Position numbers and translations under genes: made by a program
Notes under the pieces: generated by a model
Told to the model about the DNA's origin: nothing
What the model saw: the letters and a program-made list of their open reading frames with translations, nothing else
Database searches by the model: none
Part shown: in pieces, positions 31,130-40,202 of the stretch
Layout of the letters: each line of letters opens with the position of its first letter
Position numbering within the stretch: the first letter of the stretch is position 1
Source: Azohydromonas lata NBRC 102462
GTDB lineage: Bacteria > Pseudomonadota > Gammaproteobacteria > Burkholderiales > Burkholderiaceae_C
DNA length: 64,000 nucleotides
NCBI RefSeq assembly: GCF_001571085.1
Contig: NZ_BCTC01000004.1
Coordinates: 1-64,000 of the forward strand
Direction of reading: 5' to 3'

Positions 31130-32359
31130 ATGGCCAAGGAATACAAGGATCTGGTTGTCGGGCTGGACATCGGCACCGCCAAAGTCATGGCGGTGGTGGC
31201 CGAGGTGCTGCCCGGGGGGGAGCTGCGCGTGGCGGGGCTGGGCGTGGCTTCCTCGCACGGGCTCAAGCGCGGCGTGGTCGTCAACATCGACGCCACGGTG
31301 CAAAGCATCCAGCAGGCGCTCAAGGAGGCCGAGATGATGGCCGACTGCAAGATCAGCCGCGTCTACACCGGCATCACGGGCAGCCACATCCGCGGGCAGA
31401 ACTCCACCGGCATGGTGATCGTGCGCGACAAGGAAGTGACCCCGGTGGACGTGGCGCGGGTGGTGGAGACGGCCAAGGCCATCAACATCCCCAACGACCA
31501 GAAGGTGCTGCTGGTGGAGCCTCAGGAGTTCGTCATCGACGGCCACGAGGTCAAGGAGCCCATCGGCATGAGCGGCGGGCGCCTGGAGGTCAAGGTGCAC
31601 ATCGTCACCGGCGCGCAAAGCGCGGCGGAGAACATCGTCAAGTGCGTGCGCCGCTGCGGGCTGGAAGTGGAGCAGCTCATGCTCAACCCCAGTGCCTCCA
31701 GCGCCGCCGTGCTCACCGAGGACGAGCGCGCCCTGGGCGTGGCGCTGGTGGACATCGGCGCGGGCACCACCGACGTGGCCATCTTCACCGGCGGCTCCAT
31801 CCGCCACACCGCCGTCATCCCCATCGCGGGCGACCTCATCACCAGCGACATCGCCATGGCGCTGCGCACGCCGACCAAGGACGCCGAGGAGATCAAGGTC
31901 GAGTTCGGCGTGGCCAAGCAGATGCTGGCCGACCCGGCCGAGCAGGTCGAGGTGCCGGGGCTGGGCGACCGCGGCCCGCGCATGCTCAGCCGCCAGGCGC
32001 TGGCCGGCGTGATCGAGCCGCGCGTGGAAGAGATTTTTTCGCTGGTGCATCAAGTCATACGCGACAGCGGCTACGAGGAATTGCTCTCCAGCGGCATCGT
32101 CATCACCGGCGGCAGCGCCGTGATGCCGGGCATGGTGGAGTTGGGCGAAGACATCTTTCTGAAACCCGTTCGCAAGGGGCTGCCGACCTATCACGGCGCC
32201 CTGCACGACATGGTGGCCAACCCCCGGTCGGCCACCGTGATGGGTTTGCTGGAGGAGGCACGGCTGGCAAGGGCGCGCGGCATCAAGGCTGCGGCGCAGG
32301 CCGGCAGCGTGAAGACCATGTTCGGTCGAGCACGCGACTGGTTTCTTGGGAACTTTTGA
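31130..32359 (+). CDS. ftsA: cell division actin-like protein FtsA
   Basis: A 409-residue actin-family ATPase that anchors FtsZ to the membrane. The phosphate-1 loop GLDIGTAKV, the second phosphate motif VDIGAGTTDVAIF and the adenosine motif ITGGSAVMPGM are clear, together with the SHI (1C domain) region. The C-terminus ends in an amphipathic segment rich in Arg, Trp and Phe that should act as the membrane-targeting helix. Start 17 bases after ftsQ; ftsZ begins 70 bases later with its own strong ribosome site. Confidence 0.97.
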   Translation: MAKEYKDLVVGLDIGTAKVMAVVAEVLPGGELRVAGLGVASSHGLKRGVVVNIDATVQSIQQALKEAEMMADCKISRVYTGITGSHIRGQNSTGMVIVRDKEVTPVDVARVVETAKAINIPNDQKVLLVEPQEFVIDGHEVKEPIGMSGGRLEVKVHIVTGAQSAAENIVKCVRRCGLEVEQLMLNPSASSAAVLTEDERALGVALVDIGAGTTDVAIFTGGSIRHTAVIPIAGDLITSDIAMALRTPTKDAEEIKVEFGVAKQMLADPAEQVEVPGLGDRGPRMLSRQALAGVIEPRVEEIFSLVHQVIRDSGYEELLSSGIVITGGSAVMPGMVELGEDIFLKPVRKGLPTYHGALHDMVANPRSATVMGLLEEARLARARGIKAAAQAGSVKTMFGRARDWFLGNF

Positions 32360-32429
32360 CGCTGGGTACGACGGCAGGCAGCCCGGCAGCGTCAACCTAC
32401 GGACAATTGCACATCAGGAGGTGCAGACC

Positions 32430-33617
32430 ATGGCTATCGAGATGATCGAGGAATTCGAGCAGGGCACCCAGATCCGAGTGATCGGGGTCGGTGGAGGCGG
32501 CGGCAACGCCGTGGACCACATGATCTCCCAGGGTGTCCAAGGCGTGGAGTTCATCATCGCCAACACCGATGCGCAGGCACTCAACCGCTCGGCCGCGCAG
32601 CGCACCATCCAGCTCGGCCTGAGCGGCCTGGGCGCCGGCGGCCGCCCCGAAAAGGGCCAGGCCGCGGCCGAGGAGGCCGTGGAGCGCATCAAGGAAACCC
32701 TTGAAGGCGCCCACATGGTCTTCATCACCGCCGGCATGGGCGGCGGCACGGGCACGGGTGCCGCGCCCGTGATCGCCCGCGCGGCCAAGGAAATGGGCAT
32801 CCTCACCGTGGGCGTGGTCACCAAGCCCTTCGAGTTCGAGGGCGCGCGCCGCATGAAGCAGGCCGACGCCGGCGTCAACGAGCTCGAAGCCAACGTGGAC
32901 AGCCTCATCGTCGTCCTCAACGAGAAGCTGCTGGAGACGCTGGGCGACGACGTGACCCAGGACGAGGCCTTCGCCCAAGCCAACGACGTGCTGCGCAACG
33001 CCGTGGGCGGCATCAGCGACATCATCCACATCCCCGGCCTGGTCAACGTCGACTTCGAAGACGTCAAGACCGTCATGAGCGAGCCCGGCAAGGCCATGAT
33101 GGGCACGGCCACCGCCAGCGGCCCGGACCGCGCCAACAAGGCCGCCGACGCCGCCGTGGCCTGCCCGCTGCTCGAAGGCATCGACCTCTCCGGCGCGCGC
33201 GGCGTGCTGGTGCTCATCGCCGCCAGCAAGGCCACCTTCAAGCTGGCCGAGTCGCGCAACGCCATGAACACCATCCGCCGCTACGCCGCCGACGACGCCC
33301 ACGTCATCTACGGCACGGCCTATGACGAGAGCCTGGGCGACAAGCTGCGCGTGACCGTCATCGCTACGGGCCTGAGCCCCAGCAAGCGCGCCGCCGCCAC
33401 CATCAGCGTGGTGCACAGCGCCCAGCGCACCGGCACCGACAACCTGCCCGTGCTCAACAACCTGGCCGCCCCGGGCACCCCGGCCGGCACCGCCGACTAC
33501 AGCGTGCCCAGCGTCTGGCGCCACGGCCGCAGCGCCGCGGCCAAGGTGGACGCGCTGGCCAGCAACGGCATGGACGAGATCGAGATCCCGGCCTACCTGC
33601 GCAAGCAGGCGGACTGA
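32430..33617 (+). CDS. ftsZ: tubulin-like division protein FtsZ
   Basis: A 395-residue GTPase that polymerises into the cytokinetic Z ring. The nucleotide-binding glycine loop is GVGGGGGNAVD, the tubulin signature GMGGGTGTGAAPVIA, and the T7 synergy loop NVDFEDVKTVM with catalytic acidic residues is intact. A linker of about 60 residues precedes the conserved C-terminal peptide DEIEIPAYLRKQ, which binds FtsA and ZipA-like proteins. A perfect AGGAGG stands before the ATG, consistent with the high expression expected. An intrinsic terminator follows, ending the dcw transcript. Confidence 0.98.
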   Translation: MAIEMIEEFEQGTQIRVIGVGGGGGNAVDHMISQGVQGVEFIIANTDAQALNRSAAQRTIQLGLSGLGAGGRPEKGQAAAEEAVERIKETLEGAHMVFITAGMGGGTGTGAAPVIARAAKEMGILTVGVVTKPFEFEGARRMKQADAGVNELEANVDSLIVVLNEKLLETLGDDVTQDEAFAQANDVLRNAVGGISDIIHIPGLVNVDFEDVKTVMSEPGKAMMGTATASGPDRANKAADAAVACPLLEGIDLSGARGVLVLIAASKATFKLAESRNAMNTIRRYAADDAHVIYGTAYDESLGDKLRVTVIATGLSPSKRAAATISVVHSAQRTGTDNLPVLNNLAAPGTPAGTADYSVPSVWRHGRSAAAKVDALASNGMDEIEIPAYLRKQAD

Positions 33618-33693
33618 GCCCGTCCCGCGCCGCCGGCCTCCAGCCAGCGGCAGGCGGCGCGCTTGAGCCCTCCTGATATTCGCCTGCACCAGG

Positions 33694-33721
33694 GGCCGCC
33701 ACGAGGCGGCCTTTTGTGTTT
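33694..33721 (+). terminator. intrinsic terminator after ftsZ
   Basis: A perfect 7-bp G/C stem (GGCCGCC at 33694-33700 with GGCGGCC at 33705-33711, loop ACGA) is followed directly by TTTTGTGTTT. It separates the dcw operon from lpxC, which therefore needs its own promoter in the 130 bases that follow. Confidence 0.85.
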
Positions 33722-33853
33722 GCGGCACCTGCCGCGCCTTGCCGCCGCGCCGTCCCGCGCGCTGCCGGCCCTTTGCCGTTCTTCATGCAGCTTTGCGCTT
33801 CTTTGCTTGGCCCCAGCAGGGTGGGCTCCATGCGCATCGGGGACAATTCGCCC

Positions 33854-34789
33854 ATGCTCAAGCAACGCACCCTCAAGTCGCTCACCCGGGCCGTCGGCGT
33901 GGGTCTGCACGGCGGCACCAAGGTCGAGCTGACGCTGCGCCCGGCCGCGCCGGACACCGGTATCGTCTTCCGCCGCGTGGACCTGCCCGCGCCCGTGGAC
34001 ATCCCCGTCAACGCGCAGGCGGTGTGCGACACGCGGCTGGCCTCCACCATCTCGCCCGGCGGCGACCCCGGTGCACCCAAGGTCAATACCATCGAGCACG
34101 TCATGTCCGCCTGCTGCGGGCTGGGCATAGACAACCTGCAGATCGACATCACCGGCGAGGAAGTGCCCATCCTCGACGGCTCGGCCGCCAGCTTCGTCTT
34201 CCTGCTGCAAAGCGCGGGCGTGGTGGAGCAGAACGCGCCCAAGCGCTTCATCCGCGTGCGCAAGCCCGTGGAGGTGCGTGAAGGCGAGGGCGCCGCGCTC
34301 AAGTGGGCGCGCCTGGACCCCTACCACGGCTACCGGCTGAGCTTCGAGATCGAGTTCAAACACCCCGCCGTGGACTCCACCGGCCAGCGCGTGGAGTTCG
34401 ACCTGGGCTCCGGCCGCTACCAGCACGACATCGCGCGCGCGCGCACCTTCGGCTTCACGAAGGACGTGGACGCCATGCGCGCCCGCGGCCTGAGCCTGGG
34501 CGGCAGCATGGACAACGCCATCGTGGTGGACGACACCCGCGTGCTCAATGCCGACGGCCTGCGCTACGACGACGAGTTCGTCAAGCACAAGATCCTGGAC
34601 GCCATGGGCGACCTCTACATCGCCGGCCACCCGCTGCTGGCCGCCTACAGCGCCTACAAGAGCGGCCACGCCCTCAACAACAAGCTGCTGCGCGCGCTGC
34701 TGTCGGACGAGAGCGCCTGGGAGATCGTGAGCTTCCAGGACGAGCGCCAGGCCCCGCAGGGCTTCGCGCAGCTCGCCTCGGCGTGGTGA
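33854..34789 (+). CDS. lpxC: UDP-3-O-acyl-GlcNAc deacetylase (lipid A synthesis)
   Basis: A 311-residue zinc amidase that commits UDP-GlcNAc to lipid A synthesis. The zinc ligands are H82 (NTIEHVMSA), H245 and D249 ([10 protein letters not shown]), matching H79, H238 and D242 of E. coli. [15 protein letters not shown] at the N-terminus and SGHALNNKL near the end are further family marks. An in-frame ATG 24 bases upstream exists, but 33854 gives the normal N-terminus. The transcript is separate from dcw because of the terminator before it. Good target conservation, family length normal. Confidence 0.97.
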   Translation: MLKQRTLKSLTRAVGVGLHGGTKVELTLRPAAPDTGIVFRRVDLPAPVDIPVNAQAVCDTRLASTISPGGDPGAPKVNTIEHVMSACCGLGIDNLQIDITGEEVPILDGSAASFVFLLQSAGVVEQNAPKRFIRVRKPVEVREGEGAALKWARLDPYHGYRLSFEIEFKHPAVDSTGQRVEFDLGSGRYQHDIARARTFGFTKDVDAMRARGLSLGGSMDNAIVVDDTRVLNADGLRYDDEFVKHKILDAMGDLYIAGHPLLAAYSAYKSGHALNNKLLRALLSDESAWEIVSFQDERQAPQGFAQLASAW

Positions 34790-34823
34790 GGCTCCCTCCG
34801 GCCTGGCCCCGCCGCGCACCGAC

Positions 34824-35009
34824 ATGCTGATCTTTCGCCTCGTCTTTGGCCTGCTGCTCGTGGCCGGGCTGCTGTGCTTTGCCATGTACATAGGCACCAA
34901 GGACGTGCGCTGGCGCCGCCGCGGCCTGGTCCTCGTGAAGTGGACGGTGCTGGCGGGCCTGGGCTTCTTCGCCGTCATCGCCCTGGAGCGGCTCGCCGTG
35001 CTGCTGTAG
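34824..35009 (+). CDS. small two-helix membrane protein
   Basis: A 61-residue protein with two hydrophobic helices (about 4-24 and 37-58) separated by a short Arg/Lys-rich loop (about 25-36), so both ends probably face the periplasm. It starts 34 bases after lpxC on the same strand and may be co-transcribed. I do not recognise a family. The positive-inside rule supports the topology, and there are no cysteines beyond one in helix 1. Confidence 0.6.
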   Translation: MLIFRLVFGLLLVAGLLCFAMYIGTKDVRWRRRGLVLVKWTVLAGLGFFAVIALERLAVLL

Positions 35010-35119
35010 CGCCCAAGCCGGCGTCGCTGCGCGGTCGTGAATCGTTCACGACGCATCCAACCGGCGCCGCCGCTTTGTGGCAGGACGTTGCGGGCGCTTC
35101 ATCCGCGTTTCATCCGGAT

Positions 35120-35146
35120 GCATCCGCGCCGGCTGCGCGCGGATGC
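35120..35146. repeat. 10-bp hairpin just before the small exported protein
   Basis: GCATCCGCGC (35120-35129) and GCGCGGATGC (35137-35146) are exact reverse complements with a 7-base loop. It ends eight bases before the ATG at 35154, where it would occlude the ribosome site if formed in RNA. Confidence 0.5.
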
Positions 35147-35153
35147 TGGCGGC

Positions 35154-35351
35154 ATGACGCCTCAACCCGCTCCTTCCTCCGCATCCTGCGCTGCTTCCGC
35201 CTCCATGCTGCCCTTCCTGCTGGGCAGCACGCTGTCGGCCGTGCTGGCCGTGTGCCTGGCCGCCGGTGGCGGCGGCGAGCCCTATCCCGTGGCCGCGCCG
35301 GCCCAGGCCAAGAAGCCGCCCATGGGCGTGCAGGCGCTCGCGCAGGAATAA
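35154..35351 (+). CDS. possible small lipoprotein-like or membrane-anchored protein
   Basis: A predicted 65-residue protein with one hydrophobic stretch (about 18-37) after a Ser/Ala-rich start, then a Pro/Ala/Lys tail. The hydrophobic segment ends in a Cys-Leu-Ala-Ala sequence, so it might be a signal or anchor. There is no clear ribosome site, and GC-rich DNA produces such frames by chance, so this call is weak. I see no homologous family. Confidence 0.3.
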   Translation: MTPQPAPSSASCAASASMLPFLLGSTLSAVLAVCLAAGGGGEPYPVAAPAQAKKPPMGVQALAQE

Positions 35352-35528
35352 GCCCCAGGCCCCTTTGTTTTTTGGCGCGGCCGCCCGCAGCGGTTGGCGG
35401 TGAGCGCCCAAGGTGCCGCCCACGCCGCTGTGGCGTGCACGCCGATGCGGCGGCAACCGCGCGCCGCGGTTGCGGGCGCATCGCCTACGATGGCTGCCTG
35501 ACCTACAAGAACAGGGAGACGGCCCACG

Positions 35529-36152
35529 ATGACACCGCCCGCATCCGGCGACCGGCGCGAGCTGCGCGTGCGCGGCAGCGCCTGGGCCCAGCGCCTGGCC
35601 CGCGCCATCGCGGCGCGCGGCGTGAGCCCCAACCAGATCTCGGTGCTCAGCATCGCCTTTGCCGCGGCCGGCGCGCTGGCGCTGTGGGCCGGCGGCGGGT
35701 GGTGGCTGGCCGCGGCGGCCTGCATCCAGGGCCGGCTGCTGTGCAACCTGTTCGACGGCATGGTGGCCGTGGAGCACGGCAAGCAGACGCCGCTGGGCGC
35801 CGTCTACAACGAGTTCCCGGACCGCATCGCCGATTCGCTCCTGATCGTGGCCGCGGGCTATGCCGCCGGCTGGCCGGCGCTGGGCTGGTTCGGCGCCCTG
35901 GCCGCCGCGCTCACGGCCTACGTGCGCGTGTTCGGCGCGTCCTGCGGCTTGGGCCACGACTTCCGCGGCCCCATGGCCAAGCAGCACCGCATGGCGCTGC
36001 TCACCGCCGCCTGCGTGCTGCAGCCTTTCGTCGCGGCGCCCTGGCCGCTGCGCGCGGCCGTGGCGGCCATCGCCGTGGGCAGCGTGCTCACCTGCGTCAC
36101 GCGCACGCGTGCGCTGGCCCGCGGGCTCAACGGGCAGGGGAGCGCGCCATGA
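35529..36152 (+). CDS. CDP-alcohol phosphatidyltransferase with variant motif (YnbA-like)
   Basis: A 207-residue membrane enzyme of the CDP-alcohol phosphotransferase family, which transfers phosphatidyl groups to alcohols such as glycerol phosphate or inositol. The family motif D-x2-DG-x2-AR-x8-G-x3-D-x3-D is recognisable at residues 73-98, but the first and third Asp are replaced by Asn (N73, N94) and AR by A80-V81; D76, G77, G90 and D98 remain. As I recall, the E. coli YnbA family also has Asn at the same two places. It is the first of a three-gene operon with an acyltransferase and a CdsA-like enzyme (ATGA overlap with the next). The product lipid is unknown. Confidence 0.8.
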   Translation: MTPPASGDRRELRVRGSAWAQRLARAIAARGVSPNQISVLSIAFAAAGALALWAGGGWWLAAAACIQGRLLCNLFDGMVAVEHGKQTPLGAVYNEFPDRIADSLLIVAAGYAAGWPALGWFGALAAALTAYVRVFGASCGLGHDFRGPMAKQHRMALLTAACVLQPFVAAPWPLRAAVAAIAVGSVLTCVTRTRALARGLNGQGSAP

Positions 36153-36757
36153 ACGCCTGGTACCGGCTGCAGCGCGATGCGCTGCTCACCCTGGTGCGCT
36201 GGATCGTGGGCGGGCGCGCCGCGTTCGACGCGCCGCTGCCCTTGCCCTGCGTGGTCTTCGCCAACCACAGCAGCCACCTGGACACGCTCATCCTGCTGGC
36301 CGCGCTGCCGGCGCACCAGCGCGCGCAGGTGCGCCCCGTGGCCGGCGCCGACTACTGGGACGCCACGCCCGCGCGCCGCTACGTCGCGCGGCGGCTGCTG
36401 CGCGTGGTGCTCATCGACCGCGTGGCCGGCGGCGCGCAGGCGCTGCAGCCGCTGCACGACGCCCTGGCCGCGGGCGACTCGCTCATCGTCTTTCCCGAGG
36501 GCACGCGCGGCACGCAGCCGCTGCCCGCGCCCTTCAAGACCGGCCTGTACCACCTGGCGCAGGCCCACCCCGGCGTGGCGCTGGTGCCGGCCTACCTGCA
36601 CAACCTCTACCGCACCTGGCCCAAGGGCGCGCCCGTGCCGCTGCCGCTGCTGTGCCGCGTGCACTTCGGCGCCCCGCACGCGCTGCGCCCGGCCGAGGAG
36701 AAGGACGGTTTTCTGCAACGCATGCGCGACGCCGTGTGCGTGCTGGCCCGGGACTGA
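36149..36757 (+). CDS. PlsC-like 1-acylglycerol-phosphate acyltransferase
   Basis: A 202-residue acyltransferase predicted to acylate lysophosphatidic acid or a similar lysolipid. The catalytic H-x4-D motif is H40-SSHL-D45, and the substrate-phosphate motif FPEGTR is at 115-120. The rest matches the size and order of the PlsC/LPLAT fold; one weak hydrophobic segment near the N-terminus could anchor it to the membrane. The ATG overlaps the stop of the CDP-alcohol phosphotransferase gene. The CdsA-like gene begins five bases after its stop. Confidence 0.87.
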   Translation: MNAWYRLQRDALLTLVRWIVGGRAAFDAPLPLPCVVFANHSSHLDTLILLAALPAHQRAQVRPVAGADYWDATPARRYVARRLLRVVLIDRVAGGAQALQPLHDALAAGDSLIVFPEGTRGTQPLPAPFKTGLYHLAQAHPGVALVPAYLHNLYRTWPKGAPVPLPLLCRVHFGAPHALRPAEEKDGFLQRMRDAVCVLARD

Positions 36758-36762
36758 ACGCC

Positions 36763-37704
36763 ATGCCGACGCTGAGCCCCAACTTCCTGCACACCGGCGC
36801 GCTGCTGCTGGCCATCCTGGTGCTGGCGTCCGTGGTCGGCGCCGTGCTGAACGCGCGCACCGGCGGGCGCAGCGAGACCGTGCACAACCTCAATGCCCGC
36901 ATCCGCGCCTGGTGGGTGATGGTGGGCGTGCTGTTCGTGGCGCTGGCGCTTGGGCGCACGGCCACGGTGGTGGTGTTCGCCTTCTCGTCCTTCATGGCGC
37001 TGCGCGAGTTCCTCACGCTCACGCCCACCAAGCCGACCGACTACTGGGCCCTGTTCCTGGCCTTCTTCGTGGCGCTGCCGCTGCAGTACGTGCTGCTGGG
37101 CGTGCAGTGGTACGGGCTCTTTGCCATCTTCATCCCGGTCTACATGTTCGGCCTGATCTCGTCGGCCTCGGCGCTGTCGCAGGACACGGAGGATTTCCTT
37201 TCGCGCAACGCCCGCATCGTGTTCGCGCTCATGGCCTGCGTGTACGGCGTGAGCCACGCGCCGGCGCTGCTGATGCTGGACATTCCCGGCTTCGAAGGCC
37301 GGCAGGTCGAGCTGCTGTTCTTCTTCACCTTCACGGTGCAGATCAGCGACGTGCTGCAGTACGTGTTCGGCAAGCTCTTGGGCCGCCACAAGCTGGTGCC
37401 CAAGCTGAGCCCGTCCAAGACCTGGGAAGGGCTGATGGGCGGCGGCCTGGCCGCCGTGGCGCTGGGCGCGGCGCTGCACGGCGTGACGCCTTTTGGGCCG
37501 CTGCTGGCGGCGCTGCTGGCCGCGCAGATCGTGGTGTGCGGCGTGCTCGGCGGCCTGGTGATGTCGGCCGTGAAGCGCTCGCTGGGCGCCAAGGACTGGG
37601 GCAGCGCCATCTCCGGCCACGGCGGCTACATGGACCGGCTGGACTCCATCACCTTCGCCGCGCCGGTGTTCTTCCACCTGGTGCGGTACTTCTGGACGCC
37701 TTGA
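36763..37704 (+). CDS. phosphatidate cytidylyltransferase-like protein (CdsA family)
   Basis: A 313-residue polytopic membrane protein with about eight helices. The CdsA signature near the C-terminus is clear: SAVKRSLGAKD then SGHGGYMDRLDS, containing the conserved Lys, Gly and Asp. It should form CDP-diacylglycerol from CTP and phosphatidic acid. Together with the two upstream genes it could make phosphatidic acid (acyltransferase), activate it and transfer it. It is distinct in context from housekeeping cdsA, which in most proteobacteria sits near uppS and dxr. It ends before the first REP-type palindrome. Confidence 0.87.
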   Translation: MPTLSPNFLHTGALLLAILVLASVVGAVLNARTGGRSETVHNLNARIRAWWVMVGVLFVALALGRTATVVVFAFSSFMALREFLTLTPTKPTDYWALFLAFFVALPLQYVLLGVQWYGLFAIFIPVYMFGLISSASALSQDTEDFLSRNARIVFALMACVYGVSHAPALLMLDIPGFEGRQVELLFFFTFTVQISDVLQYVFGKLLGRHKLVPKLSPSKTWEGLMGGGLAAVALGAALHGVTPFGPLLAALLAAQIVVCGVLGGLVMSAVKRSLGAKDWGSAISGHGGYMDRLDSITFAAPVFFHLVRYFWTP

Positions 37705-37766
37705 AGGCAGCCAGCCCAGGCTGGATGCGTTGGTTGTTCGCAGGCTGTCACGGCGCCGGCAGCGCT

Positions 37767-37835
37767 TGTAGGAGGCCCGCTTGCGGGCCGAATTGCAGTC
37801 GGGCGACGGTTCGGCCCGCAAGCGGGCCTCCTACA
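37767..37835. repeat. inverted pair of REP-type palindromes (REPIN-like)
   Basis: Two 26-base copies stand in inverted orientation (37767-37792 and 37810-37835), exact reverse complements across a 17-base spacer. Each copy begins or ends with GTAG and contains its own hairpin (GGCCCGC, TT, GCGGGCC). This is the architecture of the REP sequences that RAYT transposases mobilise as REPINs. It lies in the short gap between two convergent genes, the usual place for such elements. Confidence 0.85.
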
Positions 37836-37881
37836 GGCTTCTTTGCAAGCGCTTCCCGTCGGCACAAGCTGGGGCGTTCCT

Positions 37882-38433
37882 TCAGTACGCCCGCCCCTTG
37901 CGGTAGAGCGCGTGCTGGCGCCGCTCCAGCGTGCCGCCCGCATGGGCCATGGCCGCCAGCGAGGTGCCCGCGTGGGCGTGGGCGATGGCGATGCCCAGTG
38001 CGTCCGCCGCGTCCGGCCCCGGCGGGGCGGGCAGGCCCAGCAGCCGCATCACCATGTGCTGCACCTGCTCCTTGCTCGCGTGGCCGTTGCCCACGATGGC
38101 CTTCTTCATCTGCAGCGCCGTGTACTCCGACACCGGCAGGTCCCCGGACACCAGCGCCGCCAGCGCCGCGCCGCGGGCCTGGCCCAGCAGCAGCGTGCTC
38201 TGCGGGTTGACGTTGACGAAGACGATTTCCACCGCTGCACAGCTCGGCGCATAGCGCGCCTGCACCTCGCGCACGCCTTCGAAGATGATCTTCAGCCGTC
38301 CGGGCAGGTCGCCGCGCGCGGCGTCCTTGGTGCGAATCGTGCCGCTGGCGACATAGGCCAGGTGCGGGCCGTCGGCCTCCACGACGCCGAAGCCCGTGGT
38401 CTGCAGGCCGGGGTCTATGCCGAGGATGCGCAT
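37882..38433 (-). CDS. ruvC: Holliday junction resolvase RuvC
   Basis: A 183-residue endonuclease that cuts four-way DNA junctions at the end of homologous recombination, acting with RuvAB. The N-terminal catalytic Asp is in [10 protein letters not shown] (D7), the second acidic residue in the [12 protein letters not shown] motif, and the C-terminal pair in [12 protein letters not shown]. The [14 protein letters not shown] sequence is characteristic. The start at 38433 gives the normal N-terminus. The purH gene lies upstream on the same strand, separated by a REP pair; ruvA and ruvB are not in this window. Confidence 0.97.
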   Translation of the reverse strand: MRILGIDPGLQTTGFGVVEADGPHLAYVASGTIRTKDAARGDLPGRLKIIFEGVREVQARYAPSCAAVEIVFVNVNPQSTLLLGQARGAALAALVSGDLPVSEYTALQMKKAIVGNGHASKEQVQHMVMRLLGLPAPPGPDAADALGIAIAHAHAGTSLAAMAHAGGTLERRQHALYRKGRAY

Positions 38434-38452
38434 GGAAAAACCAATACCTCTC

Positions 38453-38538
38453 CCCGTCATGCCCGCGAAAGCGGGCATCCACGCACGCCGGGCTGCAGCC
38501 CGGTACGCGTGGACAGCCGCCTGCGCGGGTGTGACGGG
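38453..38538. repeat. second, unrelated inverted REP pair between purH and ruvC
   Basis: Two 32-base copies (38453-38484, and its imperfect inverse 38507-38538) begin or end with CCCGTCA and share CCCGCG, GCGG and TCCACGC blocks. Between them is a small hairpin CGGGCTGCAGCCCG (38489-38502). The left copy contains the internal hairpin GCCCGCGAAAGCGGGC. The sequence family differs from the copy at 37767, so two REP classes occur within about 0.7 kb. Confidence 0.8.
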
Positions 38539-38545
38539 TTCGCCA

Positions 38546-40138
38546 TCAGTGGCGGAAGTGGCGCGTGCCGGTGAAGACCATGGCGATGCCGCGCTCGTCG
38601 GCGGCGGCGATCACCTCGTCGTCGCGCACGCTGCCGCCGGGCTGGATCACGCAGCCCGCGCCCGCGTCCACCACCACGTCCAGCCCGTCACGGAACGGGA
38701 AGAAGGCGTCGCTGGCCACGGCCGAGCCCTGCAGCGTCAGCTTGGCGTTCTCGGCCTTGATGCTGGCGATGCGCGCGCTGTCGATGCGGCTCATCTGGCC
38801 CGCGCCCACGCCCAGCGTCATGCCGTTGCCGCAGAACACGATGGCGTTGCTCTTGACGAACTTGGCCACCTTCCAGGCGAAGAGCAGGTCCTGCATCTGC
38901 TGCTCGGAAGGCTGCAGCTTGGTCACGACCTTGAGGTCGGCCGGGTCGAAGTCGCGGTTGTCGGCGGTCTGCAGCAGCAGCCCGGAACCCACGCGCTTGG
39001 CGTCCATCAGGTTCAAGCCCTGGTCCCAGGCGGTGGCGCCGCCCGGGGGCAGCTCGATGTGCAGCAGCCGGGTGTTGACCTTGCTGGCGAACACGGTGCG
39101 GGCTTCTTCCGTGAAGCCCGGGGCGATCAGCACTTCCACGAACTGCTTGGCCACCAGCTCCGCGCCGGCCTTATCCAGCGGGCGGTTGAAGGCGATGATG
39201 CCGCCGAAGGCCGAGGTCGGGTCGGTCTGGAAGGCCTTGCTGTAGGCCTCGGCGACGCTGGCGCCCACGGCCACGCCGCAGGGGTTGGCGTGCTTCACGA
39301 TCACGCAGGCCGGCACCTCACTGAAGCTCTTGACGCACTCCCAGGCGGCGTCGGCGTCGGCGATGTTGTTGTACGAGAGCTCCTTGCCCTGCAGTTGCTT
39401 GGCCGTGGCCAGCGAGCCGGGGGCGGGGAAGAGGTCGCGGTAGAAGGCGGCCTGCTGGTGCGAGTTCTCGCCGTAGCGCAGGTCCTGGATCTTCACGAAG
39501 CGGCCGTTGCTCTGGCCCGGGAACAGGTTTTTCGCGGGCTGCTCGCCTTCGGCACCCAACTCCAGGGAAGACAGGTAGTCGCTGATGGCGCCGTCGTACT
39601 GGGCGATGCGATTGAAGGCTTCGACGGAGAGCTTGAAGCGCGTGGCGCGGCTGACCTTGCCGTCGGCCTGGAGCTCGGCGAGCACTTGGGCGTACTGGCC
39701 GGCGTCGGTGAGCACGGCCACGTCGTTCCAGTTCTTGGCGGCGGAGCGCACCATGGCCGGGCCGCCGATGTCGATGTTCTCGATGGCGTCTTCCAGCGTG
39801 CAGCCGGGCTTGGCGACGGTCGCCTCGAACGGGTAGAGGTTGACCACCAGCAGCTCGATCGTCTCGATGCCGTGCTCCTGCAGCGCCGCCATGTGCGCCG
39901 GCACGTCGCGGCGGGCCAGCAGGCCGCCGTGCACGCGCGGGTGCAGCGTCTTGACGCGGCCGTCCAGCATCTCGGGGAAGCCGGTGACCTCGGCCACCTC
40001 GGTGACGGGCAGGCCGGCGTCGGCCAGCAGCTTGGCGGTGCCGCCGGTGGACAGCAGCTTCACGCCGGCGCCGTGCAGTTCGCGGGCGAACTCGACGATG
40101 CCGGTCTTGTCGGAGACGGAAATCAGTGCGGTGGTCAT
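38546..40138 (-). CDS. purH: AICAR transformylase / IMP cyclohydrolase
   Basis: A 530-residue bifunctional cytoplasmic enzyme of the last two steps of purine synthesis. The N-terminal cyclohydrolase domain (about 1-200) has [37 protein letters not shown] and NLYPFE; the C-terminal transformylase has [29 protein letters not shown], the catalytic SNAIV and FFPFRDGLD motifs. Length equals E. coli PurH. The ATG at 40138 begins directly before ISVSDKTG. It probably belongs to a dusB-fis-purH transcript: fis ends 64 bases upstream. Confidence 0.98.
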   Translation of the reverse strand: MTTALISVSDKTGIVEFARELHGAGVKLLSTGGTAKLLADAGLPVTEVAEVTGFPEMLDGRVKTLHPRVHGGLLARRDVPAHMAALQEHGIETIELLVVNLYPFEATVAKPGCTLEDAIENIDIGGPAMVRSAAKNWNDVAVLTDAGQYAQVLAELQADGKVSRATRFKLSVEAFNRIAQYDGAISDYLSSLELGAEGEQPAKNLFPGQSNGRFVKIQDLRYGENSHQQAAFYRDLFPAPGSLATAKQLQGKELSYNNIADADAAWECVKSFSEVPACVIVKHANPCGVAVGASVAEAYSKAFQTDPTSAFGGIIAFNRPLDKAGAELVAKQFVEVLIAPGFTEEARTVFASKVNTRLLHIELPPGGATAWDQGLNLMDAKRVGSGLLLQTADNRDFDPADLKVVTKLQPSEQQMQDLLFAWKVAKFVKSNAIVFCGNGMTLGVGAGQMSRIDSARIASIKAENAKLTLQGSAVASDAFFPFRDGLDVVVDAGAGCVIQPGGSVRDDEVIAAADERGIAMVFTGTRHFRH

Positions 40139-40202
40139 GGGTTGCGGGCTTTGTTGAATCGGTGTGTGAGGGGGCGCCGCAGGCGTCGGCGCGGGCGGTA
40201 GG

